Assembly (NCBI GenBank): GCA_040509055.1
Contig: JBEVLT010000291.1
Location: forward strand, 1-6,202
DNA: 6,202 nt
Reading direction: 5' to 3'
Origin: JAJKIP01 sp040509055
Lineage (GTDB): Bacteria; Bacteroidota; Bacteroidia; Chitinophagales; Chitinophagaceae
Below are positions 1 to 6,202 of the stretch, in pieces. Below the pieces are notes generated by a model. It made no database searches. It had not been told where the DNA came from and saw only the letters and a program-made list of their open reading frames with translations. The position numbers and the translations under genes were made by a program. Position 1 is the stretch's first letter; every line of letters starts with the position of its first letter.

Positions 1-1
1 T

Positions 2-292
2 CAGCAATTGCAGCAATCACAGCCACTCAGCTACGCTGCCATTTACCACGGGCTCCCGGTCATTCATACCACGCCCTCCGCTGATCAAAGCGGGTACTTC
101 GTCGGTGACGATGCTGAAGACGAGGACACGGAAAGCATTTTTGCCCGTAAATTCAAAGTACTGGCCCGGAGCTATGACGAGCTGGCTCTCCAGCCTGTCT
201 TGGCTTATCCGTTCAACCGGTCCAAAGCCGCGCCGTCCTTCTGCGGCCGCATTTCTCCCAAATACATCCTGCAACGGGTTTTAAGGGTCTGA
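2..292 (+). CDS. C-terminal part of an unidentified protein (cut by the left window edge)
   Basis: The reading frame is open from the first base and ends at TGA 290-292, giving 96 visible codons. A TTG at 8-10 could act as a start, but the frame continues upstream of it, so the gene most likely begins outside the window. I do not recognise the family. The visible part has no clear membrane segment. It carries an acidic cluster (D/E-rich, bases 107-133), then a mixed charged stretch (FARKFKVLARSYDELA), and ends in a basic tail (KYILQRVLRV). Codon choice resembles the operon downstream, with many C- or G-ending codons, and this favours the + strand reading over the antisense frame at 17-274. 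It ends 162 bases before the efflux operon, and the intervening sequence looks like a promoter region, so it is probably a separate unit. That it is a real gene is likely but not proven. Confidence 0.55.
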   Translation, partial: QQLQQSQPLSYAAIYHGLPVIHTTPSADQSGYFVGDDAEDEDTESIFARKFKVLARSYDELALQPVLAYPFNRSKAAPSFCGRISPKYILQRVLRV

Positions 293-401
293 TCCCTGCA
301 CATGGTTGCCGGTATCGTTGCCCGCCCACGGCCATATGGTCCATTCATGACGATGCATCCCTGCCGGTAGCCGCTCCGCTAACATTTATTGCCTGCCATT
401 G

Positions 402-424
402 AATAGCTGAATGCTATAGCTATT
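402..424. promoter_or_regulatory. Inverted repeat upstream of the efflux operon, candidate operator within the promoter region
   Basis: AATAGCT (402-408) and AGCTATT (418-424) are perfect 7-base inverted arms around a 9-base spacer. The 8-base palindrome GCTATAGC (413-420) overlaps the right half. The element lies in the AT-rich part of the 293-454 intergenic region, 30 bases before the adaptor start codon. A TTG at 399-401 followed after 19 bases by TATTTCAT (421-428) is spaced like a Bacteroidota -33/-7 promoter, but it matches the TAnnTTTG element poorly, so no promoter is called with confidence. RND operons are often repressed by TetR-, MarR- or AraC-type proteins binding such dyads. That role is inference, and a hairpin in the 5' leader of the mRNA is an alternative. 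The rest of the region (293-400) holds nothing I can name. Confidence 0.3.
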
Positions 425-454
425 TCATCCCCTCAATATTCATTTATCATTATT

Positions 455-1537
455 ATGAAGAGAATTTTTATGTTCGCCAGCCTGGTGGCCCTGTTCGGCT
501 ACACGGGCTGCAAATCCAGGCAGGAAGAAAAGGAAGAGGCCGGTAAGTACACCGTCACTACTCCCCTGAAAACAGACACTTCCTTTGCCAAAGAGTATGT
601 TTCGCAGATCCGTTCTGTGCGCAACATCGAGATCCGGTCGCAGGAAAAAGGTTACCTGCAGGACATTTACGTGGACGAAGGCCAGTTTGTAAAAGCAGGT
701 CAGCTGCTGTTCCGCATCATGCCGAAGATCTACGAGGCCGAGCTGCAGAAAGCGCAGGCCGAGACCAAAGCGGCGGAGATCGAGCTGCAGAACACCAAAG
801 CATTGGTGGAAAAGAATGTCGTATCCAAAAACGAGCAGGCCATGGCCGAAGCCAAACTGGACCAGGCCAAAGCCGAAACGGCCCTGGCAAAGCTCCACCT
901 CTCCTTTACCGAGATCCGCGCGCCCTTTGACGGCACGATCGACCGGATTCCCAGGAAACTGGGAAGCCTCATCGATGAAGGCGAGCTGCTGACCAGTCTT
1001 TCGGACAACAGCCAGGTATTTGCCTATTTCAACGTGTCCGAGCCGGAATACCTGGACTACCAGACCCATGTCAAAAACCGGGGCGATAGCCGGGTGGGCC
1101 TGCTGCTGGCCAACAGCACACAGCTGCAGGAAAAAGGAAATGTGGAAGTGATCGAAAGCGAGTTTGACAATGAAACCGGCAATATCGCCTTCCGCGCCCG
1201 GTTTCCCAATCCCAACAAGCTTTTAAGAAATGGTGAAACCGGCAAGGTGATCATGACCATACCGGTGCACCAGGCCCTGATCATCCCGCAAAAAGCTACC
1301 TACGAGATCCAGGATAAAAAATATGTTTTCGTGGTGGACAAAAGCAATACCGTGCACTCCCGTGAGATCACTGTGACCGGTGCAATGCCCGATGTGTATG
1401 TGGTGGAAAGCGGCATCGCGCCCGACGACCGCATCCTGCTGGAAGGCGTGCAAAAGGTGAAGGATGATGACAAGATCAGCTTTGAATACCAGCAACCCGG
1501 CGACGTGATCGCCCGGCTGCGGCTGAAAGCTGAATAA
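455..1537 (+). CDS. RND efflux pump periplasmic adaptor subunit (membrane fusion protein, HlyD/AcrA family), lipoprotein
   Basis: This 360-residue protein is the periplasmic link between the RND permease and the outer-membrane channel encoded next to it. It has a short basic and hydrophobic signal (MKRIF...) ending at Cys19 (YTGC), which suggests a lipid anchor in the inner membrane. The order is typical of the family: first half of the lipoyl domain at about 58-90 (GYLQDIYVDEGQFVKAGQLL); an alpha-helical hairpin at about 92-150, rich in Ala, Glu, Lys and Gln; second lipoyl half at about 154-184 (RAPFDGTIDRI); beta-barrel at about 187-275; and a membrane-proximal domain from the IIPQKAT segment to the C-terminus. 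The length fits Bacteroidota adaptors. The ATG at 455 is preferred over the in-frame ATG at 470 because it supplies the basic N-terminus of the signal. No Shine-Dalgarno sequence is evident. It is first in the operon, 26 bases before the permease. At the hairpin tip, L117 and S124 match the AcrA RLS motif but the Arg position is Asn113. The substrate cannot be told. Confidence 0.95.
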   Translation: MKRIFMFASLVALFGYTGCKSRQEEKEEAGKYTVTTPLKTDTSFAKEYVSQIRSVRNIEIRSQEKGYLQDIYVDEGQFVKAGQLLFRIMPKIYEAELQKAQAETKAAEIELQNTKALVEKNVVSKNEQAMAEAKLDQAKAETALAKLHLSFTEIRAPFDGTIDRIPRKLGSLIDEGELLTSLSDNSQVFAYFNVSEPEYLDYQTHVKNRGDSRVGLLLANSTQLQEKGNVEVIESEFDNETGNIAFRARFPNPNKLLRNGETGKVIMTIPVHQALIIPQKATYEIQDKKYVFVVDKSNTVHSREITVTGAMPDVYVVESGIAPDDRILLEGVQKVKDDDKISFEYQQPGDVIARLRLKAE

Positions 1538-1563
1538 TCGTTCATTTCAATAAACGTAGTTCA

Positions 1564-4500
1564 ATGTTTAATAAGTTTATACACAGGCCGGTGCTGTCGA
1601 TCGTCATATCGCTCATCATCGTCTTCCTGGGAGTGCTGGCTATGCTCAAATTGCCGGTCACGCAGTTCCCATCTATCTCCCCGCCCAAGGTAAACGTGGT
1701 GGCGGAATACCCGGGCGCCAACAATGAATTGATGATCAAATCCGTGATCATCCCGCTGGAACGGGCGATCAACGGGGTACCCGGCATGAAATACATGGCC
1801 GCCGATGCGGGTAATGATGGAGAAGCGACCATCCAGGTAGTTTTTAACCTGGGTACCGATCCCAACCAGGCTTCGCTGAACGTGCAGAACCGGGTGGCTT
1901 CGGTGGTCAACAAGCTGCCGCCGCTGGTGGTGCGCGAAGGGGTAAAGATCACCCGCGAGGAATCGAACATGCTCATGTATGTGAACCTCTACAGCACCGA
2001 TCCTAAAGCCGATCAGAAGTTCCTGTTCAACTTTGCCGATATCAACGTGCTGTCGGAGCTGCGCCGGGTAGATGGCGTTGGCTTTGCCGATATCCTGGGC
2101 AACCGGGAATATGCCATGCGGATCTGGCTGAAACCCGACCGCATGCTGGCATACAAGATATCAGCCGATGAAGTGATGAAAGCGCTGGACGAGCAAAGCC
2201 TGGAAGCCTCCCCGGGTAAAACGGGGGAAAGCTCGGGCAAGCGGTCCCAGTCATTTGAATATGTGCTGAAGTATTCCGGCCGCTTCACCACCAGGGAGCA
2301 ATACGAGAACGTGGTATTGAGGGCCAGCCCCAATGGCGAGCTCCTCCGCCTGAAAGATGTGGCGGATATCGAGTTCGGCAGCTCCATGTACGATATCTAT
2401 TCCAACCTCAATGGCCGGCCTTCGGCTGCGATCGTGCTGAAGCAATCGTATGGCAGCAATGCCAGCCAGGTGATCAGCGACGTGAAGGCAAAGCTGAAAG
2501 AGATCAGGGCCAATTCCTTTCCCAAGGGAATGGATTACGAGATCAGCTATGACGTGTCCAAGTTCCTGGATGCTTCCATTGAAAAGGTCATTCACACCCT
2601 GGTGGAAGCCTTTATCCTGGTGGGCCTGGTGGTATTCCTGTTCCTGGGCGACTGGCGGTCCACGCTCATCCCGGCCATTGCCGTGCCGGTATCGCTGATC
2701 GGCACATTTGTGTTCATGCAATACTTCGGCATCACGCTGAACCTGATCACGCTCTTTGCGCTGGTGCTGGCCATCGGTATCGTGGTGGACAATGCCATCG
2801 TGGTGATCGAGGCCGTGCATGCCAAAATGGAGACGAAAGGCTTGTCGCCGCTAAAGGCAACGGAAGAAGCCATGCACGAGATCAGCGGGGCGATCATTGC
2901 CATTACGTTCGTGATGGCGGCAGTGTTTATCCCGGTAGCCTTTATGTCGGGGCCCGTCGGCATCTTTTACCGGCAGTTTTCCATTACCATGGCTACCGCC
3001 ATCGTTCTGTCCGGGCTGGTGGCGCTTACGCTTACACCGGCGCTCTGCGCCATGATGCTGAAGAATACGCATGGCATACCCCGGAAGAAAACGATACTCA
3101 AAAAAGGACTGGACGGGTTTAATAACTGGTTCAACCGGCTGACCGGTCGCTACCGGAAATTGCTGGGTAGGATCGTGAACAGGCGGGTGATCACTTTTGT
3201 CATGCTGATCGCATTCTGTACCGGCATCTGGCTGGTGAACAATAGCCTGCCATCGGGCTTTATCCCGAATGAGGACCAGGGCATGTTCTACGCAGTGATC
3301 CAGACGCCGCCTGGCTCTTCGCTGGAAAGGACCAACCAGGTCGCGGAGCGGCTGCAAAAGATCGCAGAGGGGATCGGGGACGTGCAATCCGTATCATCGC
3401 TGGCAGGTTACGAGATCCTGACAGAAGGTACAGGATCCAACTCCGGCACCTGCCTCATCAACCTGAAAAGCTGGGACGAGCGAAAGCATTCCGTGCAGCA
3501 GATCATCAACGAGCTGGAAGAAAAATCCAAAGACATCACCGGCGCCACGATCGAGTTTTTCCAGCCTCCGGCGGTACCGGGCTATGGAGCGGCAGGCGGT
3601 TTTGAGCTGCGCCTGCTGGACAAGGCAGGGTCGGGCGATTACAAGAAAATGGAAACGGTCAGCAATGAGTTTGTAAAAGAGCTGGGCAAGCGTGCCGAGC
3701 TGTCATCGGTATTCAGCTTTTACAGCGCCAGCTTTCCGCAATACATGATCCGGATCGACAATGATATCGCCCAGCAGAAAGGGGTGAGCATTGATAATGC
3801 CATGAACACGCTTTCCACCCTGGTGGGAAGTAACTACGAGATCAGCTTTATCCGGTTTGGGCGGCAGTACAAAGTGATCGTGCAGGCAGGGGCGCAGTAC
3901 CGGGCCTTGCCGGAAGACATCCTGAAGCTGTACGTGAAGAACGATCATGACGAGATGGTGCCATTCTCCGCGTTTATGAAAATGGAAAAAGTGTATGGCC
4001 TGTCGGAGATCACCCGGCAAAACATGTACAATGCATCCGAGATCAGCGGTTCGGCAGCGCCGGGCTACAGCAGCGGCGAAGCCATCCGGGTGATCAATGA
4101 GGTAGCGAAGAAATCGCTGCCCCGTGGATTCGGGATCGACTGGGCCGGTATTTCCAAAGACGAAGTAGCGCGCGGGAACGAGGCTGTTTTTATTTTCCTG
4201 ATCTGTCTCGGGTTCGTATACCTCATCCTGGCAGCGCAGTATGAAAGTTTCGTGCTGCCGCTTGCGGTGATCCTGTCGCTGGTAGCCGGCGTGTTTGGCG
4301 CCTTCCTGCTGCTGAAGCTGCTGGGCCTGCAGAACGATATCTATGCCCAGGTAGCCGTGGTGATGCTGATCGGTCTGCTGGGTAAGAACGCGGTGCTGAT
4401 CGTAGAGTTTGCCGTGCAGCGGCACCGGGCCGGCGATTCGGTATTGAAAGCGGCCATCGAAGGATCGGCTGTGCGGTTCCGTCCCATCCTGATGACCTCC

Positions 4501-4731
4501 TTTGCCTTTATCGCGGGGTTGATCCCGCTGGTATTTGCCAACGGACCGGGTAAGATCGGTAACCGCACCATCGGAACGGCTGCTGCAGGCGGCATGCTGA
4601 TCGGGACCGTTTTTGGTGTGCTGATCATTCCCGGGCTGTATTACCTGTTTGGTAAGATATCGGAACGGAGCCCGCTGGTGAAAGATCAAGAAGAAAATCC
4701 TTTAACTGAAGAAATTGATCACAATGTTTAA
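1564..4731 (+). CDS. RND efflux transporter permease, HAE1 family (AcrB-like), proton-driven
   Basis: At 1055 residues this is full length for the AcrB/HAE1 family (AcrB has 1049). It is the inner-membrane trimeric pump that exchanges protons for substrate export. TM1 is at about 10-29 (LSIVISLIIVFLGVLAML). The first periplasmic loop follows, then TM2-TM6 at about 340-500, including GDWRSTLIPAIAVPVSLIGTF (from 362) and TM4 GIVVDNAIVVIEAV (from 405). TM7 is at about 541-560, followed by PSGFIPNEDQG (563-573) and the second periplasmic loop. TM8-TM12 span about 875-1030. Proton-relay residues aligned to AcrB are D409, K941, R971 and T978. The second TM4 aspartate (AcrB D408) is Asn410. Most AcrB pocket phenylalanines are replaced (M136, L178, S611, Y616, I618, L631), and the switch loop (about 613-628) is some two residues longer. 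No metal-efflux (CzcA) signature is seen, so organic substrates are likelier than metals, but the actual substrate is unknown. The ATG at 1564 gives the usual MFNKFIHRPVLS start. The last codons overlap the outer-membrane gene. Confidence 0.97.
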   Translation: MFNKFIHRPVLSIVISLIIVFLGVLAMLKLPVTQFPSISPPKVNVVAEYPGANNELMIKSVIIPLERAINGVPGMKYMAADAGNDGEATIQVVFNLGTDPNQASLNVQNRVASVVNKLPPLVVREGVKITREESNMLMYVNLYSTDPKADQKFLFNFADINVLSELRRVDGVGFADILGNREYAMRIWLKPDRMLAYKISADEVMKALDEQSLEASPGKTGESSGKRSQSFEYVLKYSGRFTTREQYENVVLRASPNGELLRLKDVADIEFGSSMYDIYSNLNGRPSAAIVLKQSYGSNASQVISDVKAKLKEIRANSFPKGMDYEISYDVSKFLDASIEKVIHTLVEAFILVGLVVFLFLGDWRSTLIPAIAVPVSLIGTFVFMQYFGITLNLITLFALVLAIGIVVDNAIVVIEAVHAKMETKGLSPLKATEEAMHEISGAIIAITFVMAAVFIPVAFMSGPVGIFYRQFSITMATAIVLSGLVALTLTPALCAMMLKNTHGIPRKKTILKKGLDGFNNWFNRLTGRYRKLLGRIVNRRVITFVMLIAFCTGIWLVNNSLPSGFIPNEDQGMFYAVIQTPPGSSLERTNQVAERLQKIAEGIGDVQSVSSLAGYEILTEGTGSNSGTCLINLKSWDERKHSVQQIINELEEKSKDITGATIEFFQPPAVPGYGAAGGFELRLLDKAGSGDYKKMETVSNEFVKELGKRAELSSVFSFYSASFPQYMIRIDNDIAQQKGVSIDNAMNTLSTLVGSNYEISFIRFGRQYKVIVQAGAQYRALPEDILKLYVKNDHDEMVPFSAFMKMEKVYGLSEITRQNMYNASEISGSAAPGYSSGEAIRVINEVAKKSLPRGFGIDWAGISKDEVARGNEAVFIFLICLGFVYLILAAQYESFVLPLAVILSLVAGVFGAFLLLKLLGLQNDIYAQVAVVMLIGLLGKNAVLIVEFAVQRHRAGDSVLKAAIEGSAVRFRPILMTSFAFIAGLIPLVFANGPGKIGNRTIGTAAAGGMLIGTVFGVLIIPGLYYLFGKISERSPLVKDQEENPLTEEIDHNV

Positions 4732-6157
4732 ACGTACAATAGACCGGTGCATCGGGCTGATGATCCTGTGCGCTGCCGCGACAGGCTGCAAAGTGCCGGC
4801 GATCACCGCTACGGGGCGGTCCGGGCCTGTCCCGCCATCCTTTGGCAACAGCCAGGATACGACCAACCTGTCCTCCATCCGGTGGAAGGACTTTTTTACA
4901 GACCCGGACCTGCAAAACCTGGTGGATACGGCGCTGAAGAATAACCAGGAGCTGCTGATCACGCTGCAGGAAATAGAGATCGCCCGGAACGATATCCGGT
5001 TCCGGCATGCGTCCCTGCTCCCCACCATTGGCCTGAGGGCCGGTGCGGGCGTGGAAAAGGTGGGGCGCTATACCAGCCAGGGGGCAGGCGATGCCAGTAC
5101 CGAGATCAAACCCAGCAAGGAAATGCCGGACCCGCTGATGGATTATAACGTGGCGGCGGTGGCAAACTGGGAAGCCGATATCTGGAAAAAGCTGCACAAT
5201 GCAAAACAGGCAGCAGTGACGCGGTACCTGGCTACGTCGGAAGGCAAAAATTTCGTGCTCACCAATCTCGTGGCCGAGGTCGCTAATTCCTATTATGAGC
5301 TGCTGGCGCTGGACAATGAGCTGGCGATCGTAAAACAGAATATCGGGCTGCAAAAAAATGCACTGGACATCGTGAAAGTGCAGAAGGATGCAGCAAGGGC
5401 TACCGAGCTTGGCGTGCAAAAATTCCAGGCCGAAGTGCTGAAGTCGCAAAGCCTGGAGTTCGGGATCATGCAGCAGATCAAAGAAACGGAGAACCGGATC
5501 AATTTCCTGCTGGCCCGCTACCCGCAGGATATCCCCAGGAGCCAGGACTCGTTTTTAAATATGGCGCTGCCTGCTGTTCAGGCAGGTATCCCTGCGCAGC
5601 TGCTGGCCAACCGCCCGGATATCCGCCAGGCCGAGCTGGAGCTGGAAGCTGCTAAGCTGGATGTGAAGGTGGCGCGTGCAGAGTTTTATCCTTCTCTCGG
5701 GATCTCTGCAGCGGTAGGGTTCCAGGCCTTCAAGCCTTCTTACCTGGTAAAATTTCCTGAGTCATTGCTCTATTCGCTGGCCGGCGACCTGGCCGGGCCC
5801 CTGATCAACCGGAATGCGATCAAGGCAGCGTTCAGCAGTGCCAATGCACGACAGCTGCAGGCATTGTATGCTTACGAACGGACCGTGCTGAATGCCTACC
5901 TGGAAGTGGCTACGCAACTTTCTAATATCGGCAACCTGGATAAAAGCTATGGTTTAAAGTCGCAACAGGTAGATGCGCTGACAAGGTCGATCGATATTTC
6001 CAACGATCTCTTCAGGTCTGCCCGGGTGGATTACTTCGAGGTGCTGATGACGCAGCGGGATGCCCTGGAAGCAAAGCTGGAGCTGATCGAAACAAAGAAG
6101 CAGCAGCTGAATGCCGTCGTGAATGTGTACAGGAATCTGGGTGGCGGCTGGCGGTAA
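4724..6157 (+). CDS. RND efflux outer-membrane channel lipoprotein, TolC/OprM family (NodT type)
   Basis: This 477-residue protein should form the trimeric outer-membrane and periplasmic channel of the pump. It starts with a basic n-region and hydrophobic core ending in ATGC, with Cys22 as the likely lipidated residue (OprM-type lipoprotein). Two outer-membrane efflux protein repeats follow, at about 55-270 and 290-475. The first begins near SIRWKDFFTDPDL (from 51). The second opens with the NodT-type hallmark NRPDIRQAELELEAAKLDV (from N296) and YPSLGISAAVGF. The C-terminus has YFEVLMTQRDALEAKL (from 437) and the family ending VYRNLGGGWR. A low-complexity loop in the first repeat (GRYTSQGAGDASTEIKPSK) is probably the extracellular strand region. 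The ATG at 4724 is chosen over the upstream TTG at 4715 because it gives a compact MFKR lipoprotein signal and is the usual codon. It overlaps the permease by 8 bases (ATGTTTAA), which suggests translational coupling. No frameshift or truncation is seen. Confidence 0.95.
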   Translation: MFKRTIDRCIGLMILCAAATGCKVPAITATGRSGPVPPSFGNSQDTTNLSSIRWKDFFTDPDLQNLVDTALKNNQELLITLQEIEIARNDIRFRHASLLPTIGLRAGAGVEKVGRYTSQGAGDASTEIKPSKEMPDPLMDYNVAAVANWEADIWKKLHNAKQAAVTRYLATSEGKNFVLTNLVAEVANSYYELLALDNELAIVKQNIGLQKNALDIVKVQKDAARATELGVQKFQAEVLKSQSLEFGIMQQIKETENRINFLLARYPQDIPRSQDSFLNMALPAVQAGIPAQLLANRPDIRQAELELEAAKLDVKVARAEFYPSLGISAAVGFQAFKPSYLVKFPESLLYSLAGDLAGPLINRNAIKAAFSSANARQLQALYAYERTVLNAYLEVATQLSNIGNLDKSYGLKSQQVDALTRSIDISNDLFRSARVDYFEVLMTQRDALEAKLELIETKKQQLNAVVNVYRNLGGGWR

Positions 6158-6202
6158 GCAGCCTGCATATTGAAGGGGTACATGCAAGCCTGGCTGATTC
6201 TT

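Noticed and set aside
292..369. Short direct repeats: ATCCCTGC at 292-299 and 357-364, and TGCCGGTA at 307-314 and 362-369.
   Set aside because: Only 8 bases each, two copies, irregular spacing and no flanking duplication or mobile element, so chance is the simplest explanation.
302..370. Small frame of 22 codons (ATG 302 to TAG 368-370) in the intergenic region.
   Set aside because: It is very short and rich in Pro and Arg, with no ribosome-binding signal or hydrophobic segment. It fits chance in GC-rich DNA.
440..1069. Antisense frame of 209 codons opposite the adaptor gene.
   Set aside because: The opposite strand encodes a complete, recognisable adaptor. The antisense product is low-complexity and matches nothing recognisable.
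3703..4689. Long open antisense frame (328 codons) opposite the permease 3' half, with similar ones at 2251-2820, 2851-3387 and 4625-5449.
   Set aside because: They lie fully opposite clear coding sequence. Their predicted proteins are rich in His, Gln, Arg and Asp with no domain pattern, as expected from the mirror of GC-rich codon usage.
1564..4731. Reading the permease as a heavy-metal (CzcA/CusA) pump.
   Set aside because: TM4 reads VVDNAIVVIE rather than the CzcA-type VDGAVV pattern, no methionine relay is evident, and the motifs around PSGFIPNEDQG and RPILMTS are HAE1-like.
6161..6189. Imperfect hairpin after the channel gene (GCCTGCAT / ATGCAAGC, 13-base loop) as a possible terminator.
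   Set aside because: The stem has a mismatch, the loop is large and no T-run follows before the window ends, so a terminator cannot be supported.

Overview
The window looks like ordinary chromosomal DNA from a Bacteroidota bacterium, most likely of the Chitinophagaceae type. This is inferred from the protein style (for example the EAVHAKM stretch after TM4 of the permease, and lipoprotein signals on both the adaptor and the outer-membrane factor). The lack of clear Shine-Dalgarno sequences before the starts and the moderately high GC of the coding DNA also fit. The genus cannot be fixed from the sequence alone.

Layout: (i) 2-292 is the 3' end of an unidentified gene on the + strand, cut by the left edge. 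(ii) 293-454 is a 162-base intergenic region whose right half is AT-rich and holds a perfect 7-base inverted repeat with a 9-base spacer (402-424). It is the only plausible place in the window for a promoter and operator of what follows. (iii) 455-6157 is a compact three-gene operon on the + strand: periplasmic adaptor lipoprotein (455-1537), HAE1-type RND inner-membrane permease (1564-4731) and TolC/NodT-type outer-membrane lipoprotein (4724-6157). The gaps are 26 bases and then an 8-base overlap. (iv) 6158-6202 is a short tail with no gene.

The three genes encode a complete tripartite RND efflux pump. The permease, driven by the proton gradient, takes substrate from the periplasm or the outer leaflet of the inner membrane. 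The adaptor links it to the outer-membrane channel, which releases substrate outside the cell. No regulator, RNA gene, mobile element or CRISPR array is visible.

I found no novel system. The points worth a second look are: replacement of nearly all the AcrB drug-pocket phenylalanines in the permease; an Asp-Asn pair instead of Asp-Asp in TM4; loss of the Arg of the adaptor RLS motif; the candidate operator; and the coupled start of the outer-membrane gene. Comparisons with AcrB and AcrA were made by eye from memory of those sequences.
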